Source: Delphinus delphis
Lineage: Eukaryota > Chordata > Mammalia > Artiodactyla > Delphinidae
Length of the DNA stretch: 64,000 nucleotides
Reading direction: 5' to 3'
NCBI RefSeq assembly: GCF_949987515.2
Contig: NC_082691.1
Span: forward strand, 62,627,740 to 62,691,739
Position 1 is the first letter of the stretch; every line of letters begins with the position of its first letter. The notes beneath the pieces are model-generated. The model saw only the letters and a program-made list of their open reading frames with translations, was not told the origin of the DNA and searched no databases. A program made the translations under genes and the position numbers. Shown piece after piece: positions 21,538 through 33,130 of the stretch.

Positions 21538-21872
21538 TTTAGAAATTTTATTTATTTTATTTATTTATTTTTGGCTGCGTTGGGTCTTCGCTGCTACGTG
21601 CGGGCTTTCTCTAGTTGCAGTGAGTGGGAGCTGCTCTTCGTTGCAGTGCGCTGACTCCTCTTTGCGGTGGCTTCTCTTGTTGCGGAGCACAGGCTCTAGG
21701 TGTGCGGGTTTCAGTAGTTGTGGCTCGCGGGCTCTAGAGCACAGGCTCAGTAGTTGTGGCGCACGGGCTTAGTTGCTCCGTGGCATGTGGGATCTTCCTG
21801 GACCAGGGATCGAACCCGTGTCCCCTGCAATGGCAGGCGGATTCTTAACCACTGCACCACCAGGGAAGTCCC
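21538..21872 (-). mobile_element. CHR-type SINE, long form
   Basis: Antisense with a TTTA-rich tail at the left and the head 'gcaccaccagggaagtcc' at the right. It includes the extra block of repeated 'agtagttgtggc' motifs. TSD tatcttttgttttt (21524-21537) versus tatctcttgttttt (21873-21886), one mismatch. Confidence 0.95.
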
Positions 21873-22038
21873 TATCTCTTGTTTTTATATTTCTTTATGT
21901 TTTATCTTTCCTGGGCATTAATTATGAGAAATTCGGAGAGTTTACATGAGGTGATAGTAACTAGATTAACTGGTTTTATCTTAATTTTACATCTCTTTTA
22001 AGTTTATAATATATATCTTACCTTATAAGTTATTTAGT

Positions 22039-22120
22039 TTTAGTTATTTTCAATATTGAAATTAACTTTAGTTATTTTCAATATTAGTTATTGAAACTTT
22101 AGTTATTTTCAATATTATTA
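22039..22120. repeat. Three-copy minisatellite, ~28-31 bp unit
   Basis: Units 22039-22066, 22067-22097 and 22098-22120 each start with tttagttattttcaatatt and vary in the tail. A small local tandem array. Confidence 0.85.
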
Positions 22121-22539
22121 GCTTCTTTATTCCTTTATTAATAAGGTCTCTCGAGTTCTTATTTTTCTCTAAATTGTATTCTACTCTGTTTTTAACTACT
22201 TCATATCTTATTCTTAATTAGTAGCTTCAAGTGTATCTTCAGTTATTTTCACCCATTTTCATCTTCTTTAAGATTCTTCTCACCAGGTGGCTGGTTTTAT
22301 ACCAGTTTACATTCTACCTGACTGTAACCAGAATTGTTTATCTTCCTTCTCGGAGGTCATGCATATATTCGCCTGGCATGTGGCTCATCATAGGGCCAAG
22401 GAGGAATGAGCTGAGCTAGGGATGACAGGAAACTTGTTAGGACCGGAATGGAAGGGATCTGGGGTGGGAAATGGCTGCAGGCGATATTGGAGAGATAGAG
22501 GGGCCAGATCATATACGCTCTGATTCTCTGCCTAAAGCA
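22121..22539. other. Unique sequence, nothing recognised
   Basis: Thymine-rich left half. No repeat family or exon recognised. Confidence 0.4.
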
Positions 22540-22755
22540 TCCCCAGATTTAATAACACTTTCTGCCTTTTCTCTTTCTACTTACAGCTCAGGCACAGCCC
22601 TCATCATGTTGTTTGTTCATAAAGTTACCTCCCCACTGGATGAGAGCTCCTGGAGACCAAAGGTTGCATCTTAATCACTGTTGCATGTTCCCAGCACACA
22701 GCACAGTGAAGTGATTCAACCACCAGTGGTCAATAGAACAGTGAATGAATGGTAC
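22540..22755 (+). repeat. L2 LINE 3' end
   Basis: 'atgttgtttgttcataaagttacctccccactgg', 'gagctcctggagaccaaaggttgcatc', 'gttcccagcacacagcacagtg', then 'aacagtgaatgaatgg'. Confidence 0.55.
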
Positions 22756-23559
22756 TCAAAGCCAGGAACGAGGCATAAGCAAAGAAAATGAAAATGGCGT
22801 AGCATGTATGTACCTTCATGGACAATAACACACGTCCTACACGTTCAACTAAGAAAACAAAGAACAGTCTTGTCACAGGACTTCTGTTTGCTCAAAAAAT
22901 CCTGAGGCCCTGTTCTCTCCTGCTATTAATCGGTTCTGAACATAAACTAATAAGACAACACCTTCCTAAGGTCTTATTGGATGAGAGTACTCTAGACTCT
23001 ACAGTTTCTGTTCTTTCAATAACTACAAGTTTCCTATGCATTGGGGCTTTAGGGTTACTACTGAATTGGATTCAAGACTCACTCCCCAGTCTCCTTTCAC
23101 TGAAACACGGCATTGGTCCCCTCTGAGATCTTGGCTTTCCAGATTCTCAAAGCTTCATTTCACTGAATCCACCCAGACCACCAAAAGTAATGCAAAGTGC
23201 AGTTGGGGATAAGGGCAAGTAGCCTCTGAACATGTGGAAATTATGGGGTGTGGTCCTCTTGAAATGTCTAACTCAAATTGGAACCTTCTTCTGAGTTCCT
23301 GACCAGCAAATCAAAGGGCTAATTGTGTGTCTTACAAACTCTACACGTGTGGAGCAGAATAATTGGTTTCCATTCTGTCCCCAGTACCCTCCCTCTCCAC
23401 CTGCTCCATCCTGCACCGCCCCCTGCCCCTGTGCTCTCCATGTCTGGACCCGCTGCCTTAATCTACCCTCACTCATGCACACACTCCTCCCTCAGCCCCC
23501 TCCAAGTTCTGCTGATTGTACTTTCCAAGTTCTTATCAACTCGACATCCCTCACTATTT
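22756..23559. other. Mostly unique sequence
   Basis: Overlapping frames at 23323-23748 (up to 141 codons) run through C/T-rich, low-complexity DNA and into the L2 below, and show no domain motifs. No gene called. Confidence 0.45.
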
Positions 23560-24000
23560 CTAGTGCCACTCCTAATCAGCCTCGACTCCTCCCAACCTCT
23601 GTGGTCTCCTTGTTGGCTTCTTAGTTTTCTCTGTTTACCCCTTCTAATCCATTCTCCTTTGGGCAGCCATGATGATTTTTGTAAAAACACAAATTTTATC
23701 CCACTGGAAACTTGCTATATTTTTCTGGAACCTTCCCCTTACACTTAAAATCAAGTCCAGGATCCTCAATATACCTCTACAAGCGTTCCAGGATTTAGCC
23801 CTTGCTTGTCCAGAGAGGTTCACCTCACGCCAGCCTCCCAATTGGTCACAATGCTCCTATAATATGGGCCTTTTTTCAGATTGTGTATGCTTTTTGTTCA
23901 TGGTCTTTCTCCTTGTTAGAATGTTCTTCTACCCACTTTTTAGTTTCTTAATTTCTACCCGTCCTTCAGATGCCTGAGAACTGCCCCCCTACAGCAATTA
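23560..24000 (+). repeat. L2 LINE 3' region
   Basis: Ordered L2 modules: 'gggcagccatgatgattttt', 'cttaaaatcaagtccaggatcc', 'cgttccaggatttagccc', 'tttctccttgttagaatgttc', 'cccgtccttcagatgcctgag'. This is the degenerate ORF end and 3' UTR of an ancient L2. Confidence 0.7.
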
Positions 24001-24118
24001 AGATAAAGGGAAGCAAACAGGAGCGTAAGAAAAAACAGTAGCTTGTAGTTTCAATGGTGTCAACAAACGGAAATCATAAGATCACATCAGCGCTGGATAA
24101 TTGCCCAGAGAACGCAGT

Positions 24119-24153
24119 GTGCGCACACGCACGCACACACACACACACACACA
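24119..24153. repeat. CA microsatellite
   Basis: gtgcgcacacgcacg followed by about ten CA units. Alternating purine-pyrimidine with CG steps. Confidence 0.9.
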
Positions 24154-24264
24154 AATTCTGTTTTTTTTTAAAAAAAACTAAAATGTAAGCATATTAATGG
24201 AATTTTAGGGAAGCAAGGTCTTTTACTTAGGAATAGGCTTCAGAGGTAGCAAGAGAAATAATAA

Positions 24265-24600
24265 CAGTTACTCAAAGAAATATAAGTTTATTTTTCTCAC
24301 ACGACACTAAGTCTCAAGGAGTCAGTCTAGGAATGGTATAGCAGTTCGGTGATATAAGCAGAGTCATGGGCTCTTTCTAGCTTTCTGCTCCATTTACATT
24401 CAGTATGTTGGACTTTATTTCCATGCTCATCAACACCTCACAGACCCAAGATGGCTGCTGCACATCCAGGCGAAAGTCTCTATTCCAGGCAAGAAGGAGA
24501 ACTGGAAAAGGCAGCTTATAGCTCATTAGCTGAAACTGTGTCACATGGCTGCCCCTACATGTAAGAAAACTGGGCAATTGAATGTTAAGTTTTACAGCTT
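24265..24600. repeat. Possible ancient dispersed repeat, family not named
   Basis: 'aagtttatttttctcacacgacac...gggctctttctagctttctgctcc...cccaagatggctgctgcacatcc...ctgaaactgtgtcacatggctgccc' follows the order of a common old mammalian repeat whose name I cannot give reliably. Confidence 0.35.
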
Positions 24601-26277
24601 CTCCAGGAGAGACAGGTGAAAAGGAAAGGGTTTAGAAATGGAGATTGTGTGAGCATATGAGCATGCTAGGGCTAGTAAAGTAATGGTACTGTAATTAAAT
24701 GGTAATTAATTAATTAAATGGTGTTGATTAAATAGTTTATTTCCATATTTTAAATGTCACAGGTATTGTCTCTTACTTAGCATTCTGTCACTATTACATT
24801 TACCAGGACTTCTGCAATTTGTCTCCCAATATGTCCCCCGATTTTATTTTATTTTCTCCATAGATTAAGATTTCTTAGTGTGTTCATGTGTGTATTATTA
24901 TTTTTTTTAAACAATAGGACTCTTCAAGGACCTGTGTTTGCTAGCAGAGTAAACCTGTTCAGAAATGGAGCAACACTGTTATGAGAATGAGAATGGTTTT
25001 CTCCACAGCCACCTGCCCTTTTACATTCCAAGATTCATCCAGCTAAAAACTATCATCATTAACAATAAAACTTCCTTTTATAAAAGGGAAAAAAAAAAAA
25101 AAAAGATCCCGGGGAACTCAGCAAACATTTCATGCCTCTAAGAGACACCAGGTGGCAGTGCAGCGTAAGAAGTGAGTGGATCTAGTTGTATCCATACCTT
25201 GATTCCATCAAATTGAATAAATAAATATAATTTTTAAGTGTGTGCCTTATCCAGATCCTTGTGCCACCAGTTCATCATGGTTTCAACCTCCTTTCCAGAA
25301 ATGAGCTATGCATGATGCCCTTTGCGTGACACACATTTCATTTGGCTTATTAACATAAAAATTCTCTTCAGATGGGAGATTGTTTACTGGAAACACAACT
25401 GCGTTGTCTAATGCAACATCACCCAAGGCATTTTAGGAAATGATGAGTTCACACCTTGATATTTGTGTCCACAACTCTGGGTCATATGGGCCCTCCATGG
25501 GTAAATGTTTGTGGGGCAGAATGGCTTAGGCAAACTACCTACTTTTAAGGGTGAGGCTCTAAGGGCTAAAGCTATATTCTTTTCTCCTCTAGGAATTTTG
25601 AATCCAAAGATAAAACAGAGACACATATGAAGAGCAAAGTCGCTTTTTCTTTTTTTAAAGAAAAGTATAGTGGCACTTTCATCTTCAAACATATATTCCT
25701 TTTTCTGAATCCACTGAGATTTCAGACTAAGCTATACACCTTTGTCTGAAATGATATAAACTGAGTTGCTAACACGGATGTTTACCTATGGACTAGCTGC
25801 TATTATTACTCAACAAATTAACTTACTGGGTTTGTGGTGTAGGGAGGAGGAGGTTTTTTTTTAAAAAAAAAAAATCTTTCGCCTATACAATCAGGAAGCA
25901 AGCTGAAAAGGGTAAGTTAGCCTATTCATCTTGACAAGATATTCAGGATGGAACAGTGCCAAGCATAAGGGAACTCTAACTCTTTTCCTATGAATCCCAG
26001 AATTCTGCAGAAGATAAAGATGACTCACATACCAGAAAGTTCTTTAAAAGCATCACTTTATTTGCTATAAGAATATAATCTGGCCCGTCCATACAACCCA
26101 TCATGCAAAAAATCATGGTAGGCATTTTACAAGCAATGCAGAATTTCAATACTTGTACATTTGCTCAATTAAAAGATTAGCAAAGGCTGAAGAGTAACAG
26201 CTTGGGATAAAAGAATACAGAAGGAGTCAACTTTCTTCCTCAGGATCATGGCTTCCAATACCAAGGAGCACAGTCAA
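24601..26277. other. Unique sequence with A- and T-runs
   Basis: Holds a poly(A) run (25089-25105), a T10/A12 hairpin-like run (25853-25874) and TAAT-rich DNA at 24690-24730. No gene or recognisable transposon. Confidence 0.4.
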
Positions 26278-26289
26278 GAAAGCACAGCT

Positions 26290-26516
26290 GGGCTTCCCTG
26301 GTGGCGCAGTGGTTGAGAGTCCGCCTGCCGATGCAGGGGACACAGGTTCGTGCCCCGGTCCGGGAAGATCCCACATGCCGCGGAGCGGCTGGGCCCGTGA
26401 GCCATGGCCACTGAGCCTGCGCGTCCGGAGCCTGCGCGTCCGGAGCCTGTGCTCCGCAATGGGAGAGGCCACAATAGTGAGAGGCCCGCGTAACGCAAAA
26501 AAATAAAAATAAAAAT
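26290..26516 (+). mobile_element. CHR-2 type SINE with internal 15-bp duplication
   Basis: Complete short-form copy from gggcttccctggtggcgcag to an AAATA-type tail. TSD aaagcacagct at 26279-26289 and 26517-26527. The segment agcctgcgcgtccgg is tandemly doubled (26414-26428 and 26429-26443), which is not the case in the other copies here and makes this copy slightly longer. Confidence 0.97.
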
Positions 26517-26527
26517 AAAGCACAGCT

Positions 26528-27944
26528 ACAATCTCAATACCTAAGACTGAAGATACTGAGGGACAGGTGAGGACCATCATTTGTGGGTTGATCCACTGGA
26601 GGCCACCACCCCATGGACAGTCTCACTGTGTGGCCAAATGACTGTGCAGCAAGCACTAAGGCATCTGTATACAAACAGGTAGAAATTACCTGTCGAGTTA
26701 ACCTAATTCAGGTGGATTAGACTCTACCAGCCTGCAGAAGGGTCCTCTTGCTCAGGCACTAAGCAGGGAGGTAAGAATTAATTGCTTCCTTAATGAAAAG
26801 TCAAGTGATTTTCCTTTCTGTATAGCAATTAAATTTCCCTGAACTACCGTTGTAAAGCACATTATAAATAAATTGCTCAATAGCCTGATGGGCACTGAAC
26901 TCTGGTGCAGACTCAACTTGCAAAACTGTGGTTTATTGGAAATGAATGTGGAGAATAAGAAGAGAAAATGCTACGCGCTTTACAATCAGACCCCAAAGGC
27001 TGTGGCTCAGGGTACAGTCCCCTCTTTGAGGGGCATCCCAGAGAGTTTTCCCAGCAGTGGGGTGCTCACGGCTACCTCTGCTGTGTACCTATGGCTCTCC
27101 AGGCTCAGCCATAGCAAACAAAACCTATGTTATCCCTAATCTTCATCGCAAAAGGCAAGAGTGGGGATTATGAAGGCCATTTTCTAGTCAAGCAAACTGA
27201 GCCTTTTAAAGGTTATGCCATTTAGACTGAGGACCTGCAACTAGTTATAGACAGAACAGGCCCGGAGATCAGACCTGACAGACAACAAACCTGAAGTCTT
27301 CCATCGCACCAGACCATTTCTGAAGGGATCAAAAGCTATTTCTGACCTTGAGATTTTTCTTACCATTTCTGTGAATTTAGTCCCAAAGTAAAAACTTTAG
27401 GGAGAGATACAGAAAGGCTAAAAAATGCCACCATGAAGAGAGGTAAGTCATAGACCTCTATCCCGCCAACAGCTGTGAGAGCAATTGGGCTCCCAAAGGG
27501 ACTCAGATATGTGGTCTGTTGGGAAGATGACCTGAAATTTAACTTACAGTCACCTCCAAACTTACGGAGAAAAATCTGCCAATACGGAATTCAAATTAGC
27601 TTCAGCATTTTATACTCTCTTGAACCAGGACCATAAGACTAAATGGACATTTCCTGGGTGAATCTCAAACCAGGAGTCCCTGAGGTACAGGCATCCCATT
27701 GACTTCTGGCATTGTCTACCGTGAGTGAAGAGGAAAGATGGGAGAAAAGCAGATCCAAAATCCATCTCCTGCAAACTCTCATGTTCTTAAAGGTACAGCA
27801 AGGCTATCAGGCATGAGGCATACAATGAGAACCGCAGACAACGGTCTTTATTTTTAACTTGGATCTGCTTTATGAAGCCTAAGTTCAAAAGTACATATGA
27901 ATACAATTCATCAGTTCTCCTTTCCCTCTAAGATAGTTCCATTC
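26528..27944. other. Unique sequence, no gene recognised
   Basis: No recognised repeats apart from possible decayed MIR words near 27190-27310. A chance-level Kozak-ATG next to a consensus donor lies at 27427-27448. Confidence 0.4.
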
Positions 27945-27959
27945 AGAAGTACAACTTCT

Positions 27960-28162
27960 GGACTTCCGTGGTGGTGCACTGGTTGAGAGTCCGCCTGCTG
28001 ATGCAGGGGATACGGGTTCGTGCCCCGGTCCGGGAAGATCCCACATGTTGTGAAGCAGCCGGGCCCGTGGGCCTTGGCCGCTAAGCCTGCGTGTCCGGAG
28101 CCTGTGCTCCGCAACGGGAGAGGCCACAACAGTGAGAGGCCCGCGTACCACAAAAAAAAAAA
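27960..28162 (+). mobile_element. CHR-2 type SINE, short form
   Basis: Starts ggacttccgtggtggtgcac (variant A-box region), B-box-like ggttcgtgccc, ends 'gcccgcgtaccac' with a poly(A) of about 12. A 13-bp TSD agaagtacaactt at 27945-27957 and 28163-28175. Confidence 0.97.
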
Positions 28163-28175
28163 AGAAGTACAACTT

Positions 28176-29045
28176 TTGTTGGGAATGCAATGACTTTGAA
28201 AGTTCCATGTTTACTTGAATTGTAAATATTTGTATTAAAAATTGGAAAAGATGTTTTTAGAAGTGCATTTCTTAAATATAATGATTATTATTAAACCGAT
28301 ATTCTCATTGGGGCAAGTCAATTTCCAGGGATGAAAAAAGTGTCAATGGGAAGAATTTCATTTTTTTCTGAACGGGTAGCATCATTTTAACTTGGGTCCA
28401 GTTTAGACTTTGAAAGATCTATACCAATAAAAGCCGCATGAGACAACCCTCTTACGGGTTTGCTGCTAGAGGCTGCATGGACTTCCAAATCCTGTGACTG
28501 ATGGCTCTATAACAGAACAGCAAAGGGGAAACTCACGTATAGGCTTCACCGTGCCTTGGTGGAGTCAACAATGATAGCACCAGCCCTGAAGGCTTCATTC
28601 TGGAGACATATCCCACTGTGGCTGGTTAGTGCCCAGAGGCAGATGGGTGGGCCTCTCCCTCACTCCCTCTTCCCCTTGATTTATTTTCTGTTCCAGTTAT
28701 GTGAGATGTTCTGAATCTTTTTCATTTTGATCCTCTGATCCAGCATCTTGTACCTTGCAGGATCTCATCAGTTTTCTTTGGGACCGAAGGTGCGTAGGCG
28801 CTAGATGCATAAGCAGGGTGTTTAAAATGACGCAGAGGAGGCTTGGTGACTGCAGGCCATGCAGAGGAAGACAGACAACGGTTAGCCTCACCAACTACAC
28901 AGTGCTCCTAAATCCTGGGGGTGACTTCCTGGCCTCCAGACCTGTTTGTTTTCTTTAAAACCAGGAAACAAACAGGGTTGAACTCTCACTAAAAATCTTA
29001 TTGCAAATAGATGAATAAGCACATCATCACTTTGGTCATTCACTT
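28176..29045. other. Unique sequence, nothing recognised
   Basis: No repeat family or credible exon. Confidence 0.45.
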
Positions 29046-29061
29046 AAAATAAATAAAGATA

Positions 29062-29268
29062 GGGCTTCCCTGGTGGCGCAGTGGTTGAGAGTCTGCCTGC
29101 CGATACAGGGGACGCGGGTTTGTGCCCTGGTCCGGGAAGATCCCACATGCTGTGGAGCGGCTGGGCCCGTGAGCCATGGCCGCTGAGCCTGTGCATCTGG
29201 AGCCTGTGCTCTGCAGCGGGAGAGGCCACAACAGTGAGAAGCCCGTGTACCGCAAAAAAAACCAAACA
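29062..29268 (+). mobile_element. CHR-2 type SINE, short form
   Basis: Head gggcttccctggtggcgcag, several C-to-T type changes at CpG sites (for example 'gcctgtgcatctggagcc'), tail 'gtaccgcaaaaaaaacc'. TSD aaaataaataaaga at 29046-29059 and 29269-29282. Confidence 0.96.
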
Positions 29269-29499
29269 AAAATAAATAAAGACAAATGCCTAGGAAAAAA
29301 AAATTCCTACAGATAGACAATGATGACCCCAGAATACAAAGTTTCTTTGACAATGAATGGATGGGGTTAAGGAAGTGAGAGGGAGCAGTGACGTCACTTT
29401 GGGAAAAAAAAATAACAAAGCAAACACAGGTGAGCACAGCCATCTCATTAATCAGCACTTAGCACTGTATGTAAGCTTTTAGGGTTGCAAAGTGGCACA

Positions 29500-30000
29500 C
29501 AATCCCGGAGTGCTAATAAGAAGCACATCATTGAGAAAATATTTGCAAAGCACATGTATAAAGGTCTTGTACCCAAAATATGGAAAAAACTCTTAAAATC
29601 CAACAAAAGGAAACAAACAACCCAATTTAAATATATGCAAAGATCTGAACAGACTCCTTGCCAAAGAAGATATACATATGGCCAAAAAGCATAGGCAAAG
29701 ATGCTCAACAATTTTTGTCACTCGGGAACTGAAAATTAAAACAACAGTGATATATACTACACACCTATTAGGATGTAGTACTGCTGAATGAAAAAAAGCA
29801 TATATACATCTAATCTTAATATTATAAAAACATATAACTGTGTGCATAGGAAAATCTGGGAGAACATACATTTAAACCATAGCCGTGATTATCTCTGAGT
29901 AGTATAAACATGGCAATTTAATTTCTTTTTAATTGTTTACACTTTCTATTTTTTCTATGATGATCAAGTTTTAGTGATGTAACTTTTTAAAAAGAAACAT
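29500..30000 (+). mobile_element. Old LINE-1 3' end
   Basis: Sense L1. Translation of 29485-29694 gives ORF2-like words (EKIFAKHMYKGLVPKIWKKL), followed by 'gccaaaaagcataggcaaagatgctcaac' and the 3' UTR phrase 'tgattatctctgagtagtataaa' with 'tttttctatgatgatcaag'. No intact frame; a decayed, 5'-truncated copy. Confidence 0.7.
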
Positions 30001-30154
30001 ACTAGTAAAAATTTCTTCCATAGAATCAAGTATCGAAGCTATTCTACAAAACTATACATAATGGAAAGTCAGGAAAACTGAGTTTACTCTGCACTTTAGC
30101 CCGACACCTTTCAGAGCACTCACAGCTGAGTATACTTTTCGCAGCCTAGAGATC

Positions 30155-30265
30155 AATATTCATTCACCGACTTGTTAAAGCACTTAACTGTGTGTCCTAC
30201 TGATACAACAATGAACAAAACAGGCAGAAACCTCTACCCTCATGGGGCTTCCATTCCAGTAACCC
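30155..30265 (+). repeat. Ancient dispersed repeat fragment, family not named
   Basis: 'attcattcaccgacttgttaaagcac...gatacaacaatgaacaaaacaggcagaaacctctaccctcatggggcttccattcc' matches the same old element as at 12968. Confidence 0.5.
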
Positions 30266-30728
30266 CCTCTGAAACTTGTGACTTGCTTACAGAAGAAAAA
30301 GTGTTCAATCATAATAAGTAATGCTATTACTACAAGCTCTACACTATCCACACCTACTTTGCCTTTGGAGTTAGGCTAACATGTAAGTTCAGATTTTCAG
30401 CAAATGGTCCTATAGTGCCAGAATAATGTATATGCAGATTTAAAAGAATATCTCAGAATGTTTAATTCTGTTTCTTGGGGTAAACAAGGGATTGCAGCAC
30501 AAAACACTCTAGGAACAAATATAAAAACAGTCCCGTTACCCTGGAGAATGGAGTAGAAACAGGCGAGGGCTTCGAATTAAAAGCTGATGGTCCCCACACT
30601 TCTGGGCTAGCTGATTTACTGCTCTTTAAGTCACAGTCCCTCTCCATATTCATTCTATTTTCACTACTCAGCATGAACCCAGCCAAAGTATTATTGAATT
30701 TCCCACTTCTCAGCATGAAGAAACATTT
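30266..30728. other. Unique sequence downstream of candidate exon
   Basis: Would be intron downstream of the minus-strand exon at 30731-30855. Nothing else recognised. Confidence 0.4.
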
Positions 30729-30730
30729 AC

Positions 30731-30855
30731 CGTTTGCTAGAATTCTGATCGTCAGAACGGAAGCTCTCCTTGCCACTGGAGTCGCTGCAAATAGAGTTGA
30801 ATCCGCTGATAGAGATCGGCTCCCCACCGAGATTGTGGAAATACTTATATGCCTG
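30731..30855 (-). CDS. Candidate internal coding exon, unrecognised protein
   Basis: On the minus strand a pyrimidine-rich tract (tttttattttttccc) leads to a gacag|CAGG acceptor at 30856. The exon then runs 125 bases to AAACG|gtaaatg, with the donor GT at 30730-30729. One frame starting at the first exon base gives 41 open codons plus two bases, with a hydrophilic product that includes YKYFHNLGGEPIS and DSSGKESFRSDDQNSSKR. Codons mostly end in C, T or G, and about seven CpGs fall in 125 bp of otherwise CpG-poor DNA, as expected under coding constraint. A second frame on this strand is also open but has poorer codon character. NAGNAG acceptors could shorten the exon by three bases. I do not recognise the protein: it looks like a low-complexity cytoplasmic Ser-rich segment without domain motifs. 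No partner exons were found in the window. Confidence 0.5.
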
Positions 30856-30857
30856 CT

Positions 30858-32639
30858 GTCACCCTCACTCAAAATGTGGGAAAAAATAAAAATTCACGCA
30901 GTGCTGTTTGTACGCATTGACTGCCTTTCCCCTCTACAGGGGAACATGAAATGATGACAGGGCAAAACAGCGGCACCTGGGATGAGGGCACGGTTTTGAA
31001 TTTAATGAGGACCTTTCTTCCGGGGTGGTGCTGTGGCCACTTAAGGACCCTTTCCTTTGTCTTTTGGCGATTCCTGAGATATTTCTGGAAGGAGATCTGG
31101 CACTTTCCCTTTCGATGACTGGGTACCTCCCACAGCTGAACCCAGGCAGTAGTGTTACAATCCTCTTCTGCTCCCTCAACCCAAGCCCCTCCCCGCCCCA
31201 AGCAGAGAAGAACCAAATTGGGAACAGAATCCCCTCCCCTTCATATGCTTATCAACAAGTTGGACCCTTTTCCTCTTGGAGACACGTTCACAAAGTCTGC
31301 TCTTGTCTCCTAGAGCAATTTACTTGGAGAAAACGATCTCATTGGCTAATGAAGATTTGACAAAGACACGTTTCTCTGCACAAAGCCTGAACTTGGGAAA
31401 GTCATTCTCTATATTACTTTCAAATGTGCTTAGGAAAAGACAAGTTCAAGACAAAAACTGACACATCATCATCCTTTATTATACAATTACAATGTTTGTT
31501 TTTCATAGACGTTAGCGCTCTTTTAGGAGTTTTAATCCTCATTTGTTTCAATCTTATCTTTTTCATAAACGCAATTTCTCCCAAAGGTGTCTCTGACTTT
31601 CGCCCTTTCGTCTGCCATCACCAACTTTTTATTCTCTCTCTCTGAGGCCACTTTGCTTGGTGGCGACTTTTTTTTCCCATAGGAAAATAATGCATAGACT
31701 TATTCTTCTTCAGAAAATAGGCTGCGATTTATTCATATATCAAATGTAACTGTGTTAAAGTTAAACTAGTATGTCCATGGCAGGACTTCTCAGAGACCTA
31801 AAGGATGGCGACATGTATCATGAAGCCCTAAGAACAGCCAACAGCATGTGTTTTTCTCATTTTGATTAGGCCAAGGCGCCCCCTTTATCAGGAGCATGTC
31901 ACACTTTCGGAAGGACTGGTTTAATTCATTATCACTGTCGTTCTCATGTCATAACATGTTGTATCTTATTAATTCGGTGTGCCCTGTTGTTTGCACTGAC
32001 AGCAGGCAGAAGGAATGGTCACTAGTGCTCGTCTAATCTACGTGCACCCTAATTCCCGTGCAGTAAACCATGATCTGCATTAGAACCCAAATCTGTGTCT
32101 TCAATCCCCCACGGCTTCAGTGTGATCTTGCAGGGCCACTGCACAGCAGCAGCAACTGGGAAATTTTCTGAATCTCTGCTGTAGAGGACTGCCTCCAAAG
32201 GCAGAAACTTGATTTACTCTTAGCTTCTGAATAAATTCTAATATTGGCATCTTTAAAAAAAAAAACAAAAGTGTTCTGCATGTGTTTTCTTCTTTTTCAA
32301 AGATAATGCCATAACATGACCTTTGGAAAAAACATTTCCACATGTAGATATTTTCTAACTGCATTTACACACGCACAACACATACACTAACAAGATAAAA
32401 AACAATCATTTATTGCCTCATAAATGTTGTTTTACATGAAGAACAAAATCCCACTGCCATACATTCCATTTCTAAAATAGTGTCTATTGATATCTGTCTG
32501 AAATTTGATGCAAAGTCCTTATAAAAATGCTCAAAAATCATCCATGAGCTTTGAATTGCAAGGGATTGATGTGTCAACATCCGTTCCACGAGGATAAAAT
32601 GATACAAGAACTGAGCCTGTGATTTTCATTTCAGGATCC
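30858..32639. other. Unique sequence, no repeat recognised
   Basis: Would be intron upstream of the minus-strand candidate exon. Scattered short frames at 30869-31216 lack coding character. Confidence 0.4.
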
Positions 32640-33130
32640 GTGATGGTAAAATAATGATAATATCTGACATACATCGTGTACTAGGCACAATGCTAAGAAT
32701 TTAATGTGAACCAGCCTTTAATCTTCACTACAATTCAACAGGCAAGCACTGTTATCACCCCCGCTTTTTTTTTTTTTTTTTTTTTTGCGGTACGCGGGCC
32801 TCTCACTGTTGTGGCCTCTCCCGTTGCGGAGCACAGGCTGCGGACGCGCAGGCTCAGCGGCCATGGCTCACGGGCCCAGCCGCTCCACGGCCTGCGGGAT
32901 CTTCCCGGACCGGGGCACGAACCCGTGTCCGCTGCATCGGCAGGCGGACTCTCAACCACTGTGCCACCAGGGAAGCCCCGATCACCCCCTTTCTGAGTGA
33001 GGAAACTGAGGCTTTTAAGTAACTTGCCAAAGTTTGAGTGAGGAAACTGAGCTTAAGTAACTTGCCAAAGTCTACACAGCCAGCATTGCAGGAAGTCTGG
33101 ATTCTGGGTTCACATCCAAGTGGTCTAGCC
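32640..33130 (-). repeat. MIR SINE split by a CHR-2 SINE
   Basis: Antisense MIR: left part 32640-32762 ('catacatcgtgtactaggcacaatgctaag', 'caacaggcaagcactgttatc') and right part 32981-33130 ('gaggaaactgaggcttttaagtaacttgccaaag', 'ctacacagccagcattgcagg'). The right part carries a tandem duplication: about 40 bp at 32994-33034 is repeated with two small deletions at 33035-33072. Confidence 0.75.
32763..32980 (-). mobile_element. CHR-2 type SINE, short form
   Basis: Antisense, starting with a T22 tail, then 'gcggtacgcgggcctctcac' and ending 'gccaccagggaagcccc'. TSD atcaccccc at 32754-32762 and 32981-32989. Inserted inside a MIR. Confidence 0.97.

Noticed and set aside
25853..25874. T10/A12 inverted run as a terminator
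   Set aside because: Simple homopolymer pairing; a bacterial-type terminator is not meaningful in this genome.
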